Of a stretch of 64,000 bases of DNA, positions 52,056 to 61,433 are shown piece after piece. Each line of letters opens with the position of its first letter. Position 1 is the stretch's first letter. The notes beneath the pieces are model-generated. The model ran no database searches. It saw only the letters and a program-made list of their open reading frames with translations, and was not told where the DNA came from. This DNA is from CAIWHR01 sp963734055 (GTDB lineage Bacteria; Pseudomonadota; Gammaproteobacteria; Burkholderiales; Casimicrobiaceae), in assembly GCA_963734055.1 (NCBI GenBank), contig CAVTFQ010000003.1:1-64000 (forward strand), in the 5' to 3' direction. A program made the translations under genes and the position numbers.

Positions 52056-53090
52056 ATGAGCGCCATGCTGGATCCGCGCGCCCAACACCTGCTCAAGACC
52101 CTCGTCGAACGCTACGTCATCGAGGGTCAGCCCGTCGGCTCGCGCGTGCTCTCGAAGCAGTCTGGCCTCGAGCTGTCGCCCGCGACGATCAGGAACGTGA
52201 TGGCCGACCTCGAGGAGATGGGCTACATCGCGAGTCCGCACACGTCAGCGGGTCGGATCCCGACGGCGAAGGGCTACCGGTTCTTCGTCGATTCGCTGAT
52301 GGTGGTCCAGCCGCTCGAGGACGTCGAGATCCACCGGCTCGAGGGCGAGCTGAGCGCGGACCGGCCGCAGCAGCTCGTCAGCAACGCCGCCTCGCTGCTT
52401 TCGCAGCTCACGCATTTCGCCGGCGTCGTGGTGACGCCGCGTCGCCGCGAGGCATCGTTCCGCCACCTCGAGTTCCTGCGGCTGTCCGACCGGCGCGTCC
52501 TCCTGATCATCGTGACTTCGGAAGGCGACGTGCAGAACCGGATGCTGCACACCGATCGCGCGTACACGCAGGCGCAGCTCGTCGAGGCCACGAACTTCCT
52601 GAACCGCCAATACGCCGGACAGCCGTTCGGCGCGCTGCGGGCGCTGCTCGCCGACGAGCTCAAGTCGCTGCGCGAGGACATCGTCGGCCTGATGACCGCC
52701 GCGGTGGAGGCGGGCGGCTCGGCCCTGGCCGTAGGCGAGGAGCTCGTCGTCACCGGCGAGAGGAACCTGCTCTCGGCCACCGATCTCGCCTCCAACATGG
52801 AGCGCCTGCGGCAGCTCTTCGACCTCTTCGAGCAGAAGACCTCGCTCCTGCACCTGCTCGACGTGTCGCAGCGAGCGCAGGGCGTGCAGATCTACATTGG
52901 CGGCGAGTCGGGCCTCGTGCCGCTCGACGAGTGCAGCGTCGTCACCGCTCCCTACGAGATCGACGGGCGCGTGATCGGCACGCTCGGGGTCATCGGCCCG
53001 ACGCGGATGGCCTACGAGCGCGTCATCCCGATCGTCGACGTGACCGCGAAGCTTCTGTCGAATGCGCTCACGCAGCACATGACGGACTGA
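52056..53090 (+). CDS. hrcA: Heat-inducible transcription repressor HrcA
   Basis: 344 residues. N-terminal winged HTH (QHLLKTLVERYVIEGQPVGS, then SPATIRNVMADLEEMGYI) and the HrcA ligand/dimer domain ending in GVIGPTRMAYERVIPIVD. HrcA normally represses chaperone genes through CIRCE elements; I found no CIRCE in the window, so its target may be groES-groEL elsewhere. Starts at 52056 and 52065 are both ATG. Its stop overlaps the next start by one base. Confidence 0.95.
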   Translation: MSAMLDPRAQHLLKTLVERYVIEGQPVGSRVLSKQSGLELSPATIRNVMADLEEMGYIASPHTSAGRIPTAKGYRFFVDSLMVVQPLEDVEIHRLEGELSADRPQQLVSNAASLLSQLTHFAGVVVTPRRREASFRHLEFLRLSDRRVLLIIVTSEGDVQNRMLHTDRAYTQAQLVEATNFLNRQYAGQPFGALRALLADELKSLREDIVGLMTAAVEAGGSALAVGEELVVTGERNLLSATDLASNMERLRQLFDLFEQKTSLLHLLDVSQRAQGVQIYIGGESGLVPLDECSVVTAPYEIDGRVIGTLGVIGPTRMAYERVIPIVDVTAKLLSNALTQHMTD

Positions 53091-53572
53091 TGAGCGAGGC
53101 GGCGCACCCGAACGCGGCGCTGATCGCGCGGTTCTATGCGGCCCTCGACCGCCGCGACGCGGGGGCGATGATCGCGTGCTACGCGCCCGACGCGAGCTTT
53201 TCCGATCCGGTCTTTCCCGCGCTCGATGCGGCCGGCGCCGGCGCGATGTGGCGCATGCTGTGCGCGCGGGCGAAGGACCTTCGCGTCGTCGCGTCGGGCA
53301 TCGCCGCGGACTCCGCGGCCGGCCGGGCCCACTGGGACGCGACCTACTCGTATTCGGCGACCGGACGCCGCGTCCTGAACCGGATCGACGCCGCGTTCGC
53401 GTTTCGCGACGGGCTCATCGTCCGTCACGAAGACCGCTTCGATCTCTGGCGCTGGGCGCGGCAGGCGCTGGGCGTGCCCGGCTGGCTCCTCGGATGGGCG
53501 CCGCCGATGCAGCGCGCGATCCGCGCCAAGGCGGCGGCGGCGCTCGCGGCGTGGCGCGCGCGGGAACCGTGA
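53090..53572 (+). CDS. NTF2/SnoaL-like protein
   Basis: 160 residues. The cone-shaped NTF2 fold is suggested by LIARFYAALDRRDAGAMIACYAPDASF near the start and DGLIVRHEDRFDLWRWARQAL near the end, the usual SnoaL-type boundaries. A basic helical tail follows. No function can be assigned. It is coupled to hrcA (TGATG) and followed 43 bases later by hemH. Confidence 0.8.
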   Translation: MSEAAHPNAALIARFYAALDRRDAGAMIACYAPDASFSDPVFPALDAAGAGAMWRMLCARAKDLRVVASGIAADSAAGRAHWDATYSYSATGRRVLNRIDAAFAFRDGLIVRHEDRFDLWRWARQALGVPGWLLGWAPPMQRAIRAKAAAALAAWRAREP

Positions 53573-53615
53573 CTTTGGCGGCCGCGTTCCCGCCGCCTCG
53601 CGTCGCCTGAGCCCG

Positions 53616-54728
53616 ATGGCCCGCTACCGTCCGGAACCGCCGTTCGAGCACGACCGGAGCCCGCGGGTCGGCGTGCTGCTCGTCAATCTCGGCACGCCGG
53701 AGGCGCCGACGCCGGCGGCGGTGCGGCGTTACCTCGCCGAGTTCCTCGCGGATCCGCGCGTGGTCGAGATTCCGCGCGCCGTGTGGCGAATCATCCTGCA
53801 CGGCTTCGTGCTCCGCACCCGGCCCGCGCAGTCGGCGCGCAAGTACGCGCTGATCTGGAGCAAGGACGGCTCGCCGCTCTACGTCCACAGCGTCAAGCAG
53901 CGCTCGCTCTTGCAGGGGTTGCTCGGGCAGCGGCTGAAGGAGGCGGGGCTCCCGCCCGACCTGGCCGTCGTGGAGCTCGGGATGCGCTATGGGCAGCCCG
54001 ACATCGCCGGCGCGATCGACCGGCTCAGGAAGGCCGGGTGCGAGCGCATTCTCGTCGTCCCGATGTATCCGCAGTACGCGGCCAGCGCGACTGCATCGGC
54101 GCTCGACGCCGTCTACGCGCATGCGCGGACGCTGCGCCGGATGCCGGCGCTCCGCAGCGTCGACAGCTTCCACGACGATCCGGCCTACATCCGGGCGCTC
54201 GCGCAGTCGATCAACGACTACTGGGTCAAGCACGGGCGGCCCGATTTCCTCGTGCTGTCGTTCCACGGCGTGCCGCGGCGGACGCTCGATCTCGGCGATC
54301 CGTACCACTGCCAGTGCCAGAAGACCGCCCGGCTCCTCGCCCGCGAGCTCGGGCTCGACGCGAAGCAGTGCAAGGTGGCCTTCCAGTCACGCTTCGGCCG
54401 CGCGCAGTGGCTGCAGCCGGCGACGGCCGACACGCTCGCCGCGCTCGCCAAGGAGGGCAAGGGGCGCGTCGACGTCGCTTGCCCGGGCTTCGTCGCCGAT
54501 TGCCTCGAGACGCTGGAGGAGATCGGCATCGAGGGCCGGCAGACATTCCTCCGCGCGGGCGGGCGGGACTTCCACGTGATTCCGTGCCTGAACGAGCATC
54601 CAGGCTGGATCGCCGCGCTGGCGGACATCGCAGGGCGGAACCTGCAGGGCTGGCTCGCTCCCCCGCCCGACGAGAAGGCGCGGGAGCTGACCGCGCTGCG
54701 GGCCAAGGCGCTCGGAGCGGCGAAGTAG
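53616..54728 (+). CDS. hemH: Ferrochelatase
   Basis: 370 residues. GVLLVNLGTPEAPT at the start, the active His in LSFHGVPRRTLDLGDPY (about 214), the Glu region DCLETLEEIGIEG and NEHPGW near the C-terminus are all family marks. It inserts iron into protoporphyrin IX. A CQCQK segment follows the His loop. Position between hrcA and grpE is typical of betaproteobacteria. Confidence 0.96.
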   Translation: MARYRPEPPFEHDRSPRVGVLLVNLGTPEAPTPAAVRRYLAEFLADPRVVEIPRAVWRIILHGFVLRTRPAQSARKYALIWSKDGSPLYVHSVKQRSLLQGLLGQRLKEAGLPPDLAVVELGMRYGQPDIAGAIDRLRKAGCERILVVPMYPQYAASATASALDAVYAHARTLRRMPALRSVDSFHDDPAYIRALAQSINDYWVKHGRPDFLVLSFHGVPRRTLDLGDPYHCQCQKTARLLARELGLDAKQCKVAFQSRFGRAQWLQPATADTLAALAKEGKGRVDVACPGFVADCLETLEEIGIEGRQTFLRAGGRDFHVIPCLNEHPGWIAALADIAGRNLQGWLAPPPDEKARELTALRAKALGAAK

Positions 54729-54819
54729 GCGCGGATTGGCCGTAAGGGGCTGAGATTCAAGCCGCTTTTGCTCTGTTCCCCTCCTTCGCCGTGGGCCCGC
54801 GGAAAACCTCTGAAATCCG

Positions 54820-54844
54820 TTGAAATCCGGCGCAATGGCCCCAT
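54820..54844 (+). promoter_or_regulatory. Sigma-32 heat-shock promoter of grpE-dnaK-dnaJ
   Basis: TTGAAA (54820-54825) and CCCCATTGT (from 54839) with a 13-base spacer match the sigma-32 consensus closely. Transcription would start near 54852, about 36 bases before the grpE ATG. Confidence 0.85.
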
Positions 54845-54887
54845 TGTCTCCACGGGCGCCCCGGAAGGGCGCAACAAGAAGGCCAGG

Positions 54888-55472
54888 ATGACCCGACACG
54901 ACAAGCCCGAGACCGCGGATCCGCGGTCGGAAGCCGGATTGCCGATCGCGGGGGAGCCGTCTCCGGACGTCGTCCCCGAGGCCGCGCCGGCCGATCCGGC
55001 CCCCGACATCGCGACGCTGCTCAAGAAGGCCGAGGACGAGGCCGCCGAGCTCAAGGACGCATGGCTGCGCGCCCGGGCCGACGTCGAGAACGTCCGGAAG
55101 CAGGCGGCGAACGACCTCGCGCGCGCCCGCAAATACGCGATCGAGACGTTCGCCTCGGATTTGCTCCAGGTGAAGGACGCGCTCGAATCGGCGCTGGCCG
55201 CGAAGGACGCGACGGTCGAAACGCTGCGCTCGGGCGCCGAGCTTACGCTCAAGCAGCTCGCGGCGGCGTTCGAGAAGGCCCAGATCGCCGAGATCGATCC
55301 CGCGGGCGAGAAGTTCGATCCGCACCAGCACATGGCGATGACGACGGTCGACAGTCCGGAGTCCCCCAACACCGTCGTCCGGGTCTTCCAGAAGGGCTAC
55401 CGCCTGCAGGACCGGATCCTGCGGCCGGCGCTCGTCGCCGTCGCGAAGGCTCCCGAGCCGCCCGCCGGCTAG
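54888..55472 (+). CDS. grpE: Nucleotide exchange factor GrpE
   Basis: 194 residues: acidic Pro-rich N-terminus (about 1-42), coiled coil (about 43-100: ELKDAWLRARADVENVRKQA), and the C-terminal beta domain with FDPHQHMAMTTVDSPE and VRVFQKGYRLQDRILRPA. It releases ADP from DnaK. ATG 54888 is behind AAGGCCAGG. 84 bases separate it from dnaK. Confidence 0.95.
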   Translation: MTRHDKPETADPRSEAGLPIAGEPSPDVVPEAAPADPAPDIATLLKKAEDEAAELKDAWLRARADVENVRKQAANDLARARKYAIETFASDLLQVKDALESALAAKDATVETLRSGAELTLKQLAAAFEKAQIAEIDPAGEKFDPHQHMAMTTVDSPESPNTVVRVFQKGYRLQDRILRPALVAVAKAPEPPAG

Positions 55473-55556
55473 GCGGCGCCGCATTCGCTTGATTCGACGG
55501 CTGAAACCCCCACCTGTCGCGACAACAGTCATCCCGCATTCCGGAAGGAAACCACC

Positions 55557-57503
55557 ATGGGCAAGATCATCGGCATCGACCTCGGCACGACCAACAGCTG
55601 CGTCGCGATCATGGAGAGCGGCCAGCCGAAAGTGATCGAGAACTCGGAGGGCGCGCGCACGACGCCCTCGGTCGTCGCGTACCAGGAAGACGGCGAGATC
55701 CTCGTCGGCGCCTCGGCGAAGCGGCAGGCCGTCACCAACGCGAAGAACACCATCTTTGCGGTGAAACGCCTGATCGGGCGGCGCTTCGAGGAAAAGGAAG
55801 TGCAGAAGGACATCGGCCTCATGCCCTACCGGATCGTCAAGGCCGACAACGGCGACGCCTGGGTCGAGGTGCGCGGCAAGAAGATCGCGCCGCAGCAGGT
55901 GTCGGCCGAAATCCTGCGCAAGATGAAGAAGACCGCCGAGGACTATCTCGGCGAGGAAGTGACCGAGGCCGTGATCACGGTGCCGGCGTACTTCAACGAC
56001 TCGCAGCGGCAGGCGACCAAGGATGCCGGCCGCATCGCCGGCCTCGAAGTCAAGCGGATCATCAACGAGCCGACCGCGGCGGCGCTCGCGTTCGGCCTCG
56101 ACAAGAAGGAGGGCGACCGCAAGATCGCCGTCTACGACCTGGGCGGCGGCACGTTCGACATCTCGATCATCGAGATCGCCAACGTCGAGGGCGAGCACCA
56201 GTTCGAGGTGCTTTCGACCAACGGCGACACGTTCCTCGGCGGCGAGGACTTCGATCAGCGGATCATCGACTACATCGTCACCGAGTTCAAGAAGGACCAG
56301 GGCGTCGACCTCAGGAACGACGTGCTCGCGCTGCAGCGGCTCAAGGAAGCGGCCGAAAAGGCGAAGATCGAGCTCTCGTCGTCGCAGCAGACCGAGATCA
56401 ACCTGCCCTACATCACGGCGGACCAGAGCGGCCCCAAGCACCTGTCGCTCAAGATCACGCGCGCGAAGCTCGAGGCGCTGGTCGAGGAACTGATCGCGAA
56501 GACCGTCGAACCCTGCCGCATCGCGATCAAGGACGCCGGCGTATCGCTCGACGACATCTCCGACGTGATCCTGGTCGGCGGAATGACGCGGATGCCGAAG
56601 GTGCAGGACACGGTCAAGTCGTTCTTCGGCAAGGAGCCGCGCAAGGACGTGAACCCCGACGAGGCGGTCGCGGTCGGTGCGGGCATCCAGGGCGGCGTCC
56701 TCAAGGGCGACGTCAAGGACGTGCTCCTGCTCGACGTGACGCCGCTGTCGCTCGGTATCGAGACGCTCGGCGGCGTGATGACCAAGCTCATCAAGAAGAA
56801 CACCACGATCCCGACCAAGGCGCAGCAGGTGTTCTCGACCGCCGACGACAACCAGGCGGCGGTGACGATCCACGTGCTGCAGGGCGAGCGCGACGTCTCG
56901 ATGGGCAACAAGAGCCTCGGCCAGTTCAACCTGGAAGGGATTCCGCCGGCGCCGCGCGGGATGCCGCAGATCGAGGTGACCTTCGACATCGACGCGAACG
57001 GGATCCTGCACGTCTCGGCGAAGGACAAGGCGACGGGCAAGGAGAACAAGATCACGATCAAGGCGAGCTCGGGGCTGTCCGAATCCGAGATCGAAAAGAT
57101 GGTCAAGGACGCCGAGGCGCACGCCGACGACGACCGCAAGCAGCTCGAGGTTGTCCAGGCGCGCAATGCCCTCGACGCGCTCGTGCACAGCGTGAAGAAG
57201 TCGGTCGCGGAATACGGCGACAAGGTCGGCGCCGACGAGAAGGCGAAGATCGAGGCGGCGGTGAAGGAAGCCGAGGAGCTCCTGAAGCAGAAGGACGCCT
57301 CGAAGGAGGCGCTCGAAGCGAAGACCGAGTCGCTCGCGAAGGCCGCGCAGAAGCTGGGCGAGATCATGTACGCGCAGGCGCAGCAGCAACAGGGCGAGGG
57401 CGCCGGTGCGACCGCGGGCGCCGGCCCGGCCGGAGGCGGCGAATCGAAGGGCGACGAGAAGGTCGTCGATGCGGAGTTCACCGAAGTCAAAGATCGCAAG
57501 TAA
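55557..57503 (+). CDS. dnaK: Hsp70 chaperone DnaK
   Basis: 648 residues. ATPase domain (about 1-385) with IIGIDLGTTNSCVAIMESG, VYDLGGGTFDISIIEI and ILVGGMTRMPKVQ; substrate domain (about 390-505: LLLDVTPLSLGIETLGG); helical lid; and a Gly-rich tail before the conserved VVDAEFTEVKD end. AAGGAA precedes ATG 55557. Confidence 0.98.
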   Translation: MGKIIGIDLGTTNSCVAIMESGQPKVIENSEGARTTPSVVAYQEDGEILVGASAKRQAVTNAKNTIFAVKRLIGRRFEEKEVQKDIGLMPYRIVKADNGDAWVEVRGKKIAPQQVSAEILRKMKKTAEDYLGEEVTEAVITVPAYFNDSQRQATKDAGRIAGLEVKRIINEPTAAALAFGLDKKEGDRKIAVYDLGGGTFDISIIEIANVEGEHQFEVLSTNGDTFLGGEDFDQRIIDYIVTEFKKDQGVDLRNDVLALQRLKEAAEKAKIELSSSQQTEINLPYITADQSGPKHLSLKITRAKLEALVEELIAKTVEPCRIAIKDAGVSLDDISDVILVGGMTRMPKVQDTVKSFFGKEPRKDVNPDEAVAVGAGIQGGVLKGDVKDVLLLDVTPLSLGIETLGGVMTKLIKKNTTIPTKAQQVFSTADDNQAAVTIHVLQGERDVSMGNKSLGQFNLEGIPPAPRGMPQIEVTFDIDANGILHVSAKDKATGKENKITIKASSGLSESEIEKMVKDAEAHADDDRKQLEVVQARNALDALVHSVKKSVAEYGDKVGADEKAKIEAAVKEAEELLKQKDASKEALEAKTESLAKAAQKLGEIMYAQAQQQQGEGAGATAGAGPAGGGESKGDEKVVDAEFTEVKDRK

Positions 57504-57564
57504 AGGAGATTCCGTCGCGGGGGAAGCGTCTCGCTTCGAGACATACGGCGGCGCGGAATTTCTG

Positions 57565-57603
57565 TCCGCGTTGAACCGGCGTCGCGACGCCGGTTAACGC
57601 GGA
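57565..57603. repeat. Long inverted repeat between dnaK and dnaJ
   Basis: TCCGCGTT-(G)-AACCGGCGTCG is followed directly by CGACGCCGGTT-AACGCGGA: 19 base pairs with one bulged G and no spacer. A second small hairpin, GTCTCG-CTT-CGAGAC, sits at 57528-57542. The transcript would form a very stable stem that could attenuate dnaJ or protect the grpE-dnaK message. Confidence 0.75.
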
Positions 57604-57670
57604 CGGGATGGCGTGGCCGCATCGCTCCTCGGGGCGGTGCGGCTGTTGGCGTTGAGGTACAGGGGACTTG

Positions 57671-58825
57671 ATGGCGAAGCGCGACTACTACACGGTGCTG
57701 GGCGTCAACCGCGACGCCTCCGAGGAGGACATCAAGAAGGCCTACCGGAAGCTCGCGATGAAGCACCATCCGGACCGCAATCCGGACGATCACAAGGCCG
57801 AGGACAAGTTCAAGGAGGCGAAGGAGGCCTACGAGATCCTGTCCGACGGCCGCAAGCGCGCCGCCTACGATCAGTTCGGGCACGCGGGCGTCGACCCGGC
57901 GGCGGGGTTCGGCGCCGGCGCCGGCGCGCGCGGTTTCGGCGGACCGGAAGGCTTCGGCGGATTTGCCGATGCGTTCGGCGACATCTTCGGCGAGATCTTC
58001 GGCGCGCAGCGGGGCGGCCGCGGCAACGGCGTCTATCGCGGCGCCGATCTCCGCTACAACCTCGAGCTCGAGCTCGAGGACGCGGCGCGCGGCACCGAAG
58101 CCAAGATCCGCGTACCGGCGCTCGAGGAGTGCGCGGCCTGCCACGGGACCGGGGCGAAGCCGGGCACGCAGCCGCAGACGTGCCAGACCTGCCACGGGCG
58201 CGGCGAGGTCCGGGTGTCGCAGGGCTTCTTCTCGATCCAGCAGACGTGTCCGGCGTGCCACGGCACCGGCAAGGTCATTGCGGATCCGTGCGTGACGTGC
58301 CACGGCGCCGGACGCGTGCGCAAGCAGAAGACGCTCTCGGTGAAGATTCCCGCGGGCGTCGACCAGGACGATCGCATCCGGCTCGCGGGCGAGGGTGAAG
58401 CAGGCGTGAACGGCGGCCCGTCCGGCGACCTCTACGTCGTCGTCAATCTAAAGCCCCATCCGGTGTTCCAGCGCGAGGGCAACGACCTGCATTGCGAGAT
58501 GCCGATCGGCTTCGCGACCGCGGCGCTCGGCGGCGAGATCGAGATTCCGACGCTCGACGGCCACGCGTCGATCAAGGTGCCTGCCGAGACGCAGACCGGC
58601 CAGGTGTTCCGCCTGCGCAGCAAAGGAATCAAGCAGGTCAGGAGCGCCCAGCACGGCGACCTCTTCTGCCACGTGGCCGTGGAGACGCCGGTACGGCTGA
58701 CCGCGCGCCAGAAGGAAATCCTGCGCGAGTTCGAGGCGATCAACGCGCAGGACCCGGCCGCGCACAATCCGCGCGCCAAGAACTGGTTCGACCGCGTGAA
58801 GGAGTTCTTCGGCAGCGCGGACTGA
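57671..58825 (+). CDS. dnaJ: Hsp40 co-chaperone DnaJ
   Basis: 384 residues. J-domain (about 4-70) with KKAYRKLAMKHHPDRNP (HPD), a Gly/Phe region (about 75-115), four zinc-binding repeats CAACHGTG, CQTCHGRG, CPACHGTG and CVTCHGAG (about 147-212), and C-terminal substrate domains. It stimulates DnaK. ATG 57671 follows AGGGGA; a TTG directly upstream is unlikely. Confidence 0.97.
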   Translation: MAKRDYYTVLGVNRDASEEDIKKAYRKLAMKHHPDRNPDDHKAEDKFKEAKEAYEILSDGRKRAAYDQFGHAGVDPAAGFGAGAGARGFGGPEGFGGFADAFGDIFGEIFGAQRGGRGNGVYRGADLRYNLELELEDAARGTEAKIRVPALEECAACHGTGAKPGTQPQTCQTCHGRGEVRVSQGFFSIQQTCPACHGTGKVIADPCVTCHGAGRVRKQKTLSVKIPAGVDQDDRIRLAGEGEAGVNGGPSGDLYVVVNLKPHPVFQREGNDLHCEMPIGFATAALGGEIEIPTLDGHASIKVPAETQTGQVFRLRSKGIKQVRSAQHGDLFCHVAVETPVRLTARQKEILREFEAINAQDPAAHNPRAKNWFDRVKEFFGSAD

Positions 58826-58826
58826 T

Positions 58827-58845
58827 CCCGGTTCGGCGAACCGGG
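58827..58845 (+). terminator. Hairpin after dnaJ
   Basis: CCCGGTTC and GAACCGGG form an 8-bp perfect stem around GGC, starting one base after the dnaJ stop. There is no T-run. It probably ends or attenuates the chaperone transcript. Confidence 0.5.
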
Positions 58846-58867
58846 GCTCGGCCAGGAGGTCCTGCAC

Positions 58868-60224
58868 ATGCCGCGCACGCTGCTCGCGAAAGGGGCCGAC
58901 GTCCTGGTCACGATGGACGCCGCGCGCCGCGAGATCCGCGGAGGCGGCGTCTACGTCGAGGACAATGCGATCGTTGCGGTCGGCACCGCGGCCGAACTGC
59001 CCGCCAGCGCCGACGTCGTGATCGACCTCGCCGGACACGTCGTGCTGCCTGGACTCGTCAACACGCACCACCACATGTTCCAGAGCCTGACCCGCGCGCT
59101 GCCCGCGGTGCAGGACGCCGAGCTCTTCGGCTGGCTCACGGGGCTCTACCCGCTATGGGGCCGCCTCACGCCCGAAATGATCCGCGTCTCGACGCAGACG
59201 GCGATGGCGGAGCTCCTGCTGTCGGGCTGCACGACGACGTCGGATCACCTTTACCTCTATCCGAACGGGTGCCGTCTCGACGACGCGATCGAGGCCGCAA
59301 GCGCGATGGGCATGCGATTCCACGCGACGCGCGGCAGCATGAGCGTCGGGACGAGCAAGGGCGGGTTGCCGCCGGACGCGCTCGTCGAGCGGGAGGACGT
59401 CATTCTCGCCGACACGCGGCGGCTGATCGAGGCGTTCCACGATCCGCGGCGCTTCTCGATGCTGCGGATCGGCGTCGCGCCGTGCTCGCCCTTTTCGGTG
59501 AGCCCGGATCTGATGCGCGAGTCCGCGGCGCTCGCCCGAGCGTATGGCGTGTCGATGCACACTCATCTGGCCGAGAACGACAACGACGTTGCGTACAGTC
59601 GCGATCGCTTCGGGAAGTCGCCCGCACAGTACGCGGCGGATCTGGGCTGGGTCGGGCGCGACGTCTGGCACGCGCACTGTGTGAAGATCGATGGTGAGGG
59701 CATTGCGCAGTTCGCGCGGACCGGCACCGGCGTCGCGCACTGTCCCTCGTCGAACATGCGCCTCGCCTCGGGCGTCGCCCCGGTGCGGCGACTGCGCGAT
59801 GCGGGCGTGAACGTGGGGCTCGGCGTCGACGGCAGCGCGTCCAACGACGGCGCCCACGCGCTCGCCGAAGCGCGGCAGGCGCTCCTGCTGCAGCGTGTCG
59901 CGCACGGGCCGGCGGCGATGACCGCACGCGAGGCACTCGAGCTCGCGACGCAGGGCGGCGCGGCCGTGCTCGGTCGGGACGACATCGGCGCGCTCGCGCC
60001 GGGCATGGCCGCCGACTTTGTCGCGTTCGACCTCTCGTCGGTCGGGTTCGCGGGCGCGCTCGGCGATCCCGGTCGCCGCACTCGTCTTCTGCGCCCCGTC
60101 GGCCGTCGCGTGGAGCGTCGTCGACGGACGCGTCGTGGTTCGCGAGGGGCGGCTGGCCACGCTCGACCTGCCGCCCCATCTCGAGCGGCACAATCGGCTC
60201 GCGCGCGAACTCGCCGCCGTCTGA
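58868..60224 (+). pseudogene. 8-oxoguanine deaminase-like amidohydrolase, one-base frameshift
   Basis: Removing one G near 60071-60072 gives 451 residues of the amidohydrolase superfamily (TrzN/AtzA/8-oxoguanine deaminase group). Metal ligands are NTHHHMFQSLTRA (about 67-79), HTHLAEND (about 233-240), HAHCVKID and VDGSASND (about 320-327). The C-terminal strands continue in the shifted frame as VAALVFCAPSAVAWSVVDG, then RVVVREGRLATLD. Without correction, the frame runs on into the next gene. NTHHHMFQSLTRALP and the Leu/Tyr/Pro-rich loop are as in 8-oxoguanine deaminases. Either a recent pseudogene or an assembly error. Confidence 0.82.
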
Positions 60225-60277
60225 TCCCGCCGATTTCGGCTAGCATGGCGGCTTTTGTCCGACTGGAAGGGCGATAT

Positions 60278-61423
60278 ATGTCTCATTGCCTGAGGATTGC
60301 CGCGGCAGTCGTCGCGCTGGCGGCCACCGCGGCCGCCGCGCAGGTGAAGGTCGGATTGATGGTCTCGGCGACCGGGCCGACGACGGCGATCGGAATCCCG
60401 CAGCAGAACACCGGGATGCTGCTGCCGACACGGATTGGCGACGCGACGGTCCAATACTTTCAGCTCGACGACGGCGGCGACACGACGCGCGCCGTGCAGA
60501 ACGCGAAGAAGCTCCTGCAGGAGCAGAACGTCGACGCACTGATCGGCCCGTCGACGACGCCGAACGCGCTCGCGATCCTCGATCTCGTCGCGGAGGCCAA
60601 GGTGCCGCTGATGGCGACGGTCGGCACCTCCAGCGTCGTCGAGCCGATGGACGCGAAGCGACGCTGGGTGTTCAAGACGACGCAGAACGACGACTTGATC
60701 GCCGCCGCGCTGGTCAAGCACATGGTGAAGTCCGGCGTGAAGACGATCGGCTTCATCGGCTTCAAGGACCCTTACGGCGAGAACTGGTACCGCGTGTTCG
60801 CGCCGCTTGCCGGGAAAGCCGGCATCAAGGTCGTCGCCGCCGAGTACTACCAGCGCACCGATCCGAGCGTCACCGGGCCGGCGTTGAAGCTGATCGCGGC
60901 GAAGCCCGATGCGGTGCTCGTCGCGGGTGTCGGAGGACCGGGCGTGCTGCCGCAGGTCACGCTGCGCGACCAGGGCTACAAGGGCACGGTCTACCAGACG
61001 CACGGCGTCGCCACCGACGACTTCATACGGCTCGGCAAGGACAAGGTCGAGGGAACGGTGCTCGCTGCGGGCCCGATGCTCGTCGTCGACGAGATTCCGG
61101 ATGCGAATCCGATCAAGAAGGTCGCGCTGAACTACATTGCGCTCTACGAAGCGAAATTCGGCCAGAAGCCGGCGACGTTCGGCGCCAACACGTGGGACGC
61201 GGGGATCATCCTGCAGCGGGCGATTCCCGTTGCCCTGAAGGCCGGCAAGCCCGGGACCGAGGCGTTCCGCGTCGCGCTGCGCGACGCGATCGAGCAGGAG
61301 CGCGAGATCGTCGGCTGTCAGGGCGTCTTCAACATGTCGCCCGGGAACCACAACGGGATGGACGAGCGCGCGCGTGTCCTCGTGACCGTGAAGGACGGCA
61401 GGTTCAGGCTGCTGGCCGAGTGA
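60278..61423 (+). CDS. Type I periplasmic solute-binding protein of an ABC transporter (LivK-like)
   Basis: 381 residues: signal peptide (about 1-21, AAAA before QVKVG), then the branched-chain amino acid/amide binding fold: VGLMVSATGPTTAIGIPQQN, GPSTTPNALAILDLVAEAKVPLM, TIGFIGFKDPYGENWY and TYGANTWDAG-like FGANTWDAGIIL. GGAAGG precedes ATG 60278. No permease or ATPase is adjacent, so it is an orphan here. Next to a deaminase, a nucleobase or amide ligand is possible (inference). Confidence 0.88.
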   Translation: MSHCLRIAAAVVALAATAAAAQVKVGLMVSATGPTTAIGIPQQNTGMLLPTRIGDATVQYFQLDDGGDTTRAVQNAKKLLQEQNVDALIGPSTTPNALAILDLVAEAKVPLMATVGTSSVVEPMDAKRRWVFKTTQNDDLIAAALVKHMVKSGVKTIGFIGFKDPYGENWYRVFAPLAGKAGIKVVAAEYYQRTDPSVTGPALKLIAAKPDAVLVAGVGGPGVLPQVTLRDQGYKGTVYQTHGVATDDFIRLGKDKVEGTVLAAGPMLVVDEIPDANPIKKVALNYIALYEAKFGQKPATFGANTWDAGIILQRAIPVALKAGKPGTEAFRVALRDAIEQEREIVGCQGVFNMSPGNHNGMDERARVLVTVKDGRFRLLAE

Positions 61424-61433
61424 AGGTCGCGCG

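Noticed and set aside
58868..61423. Apparent 851-residue fusion of amidohydrolase and solute-binding protein
   Set aside because: It results from a one-base frameshift that lets the deaminase frame run into the next gene. The solute-binding protein has its own ATG, ribosome binding site and signal peptide.
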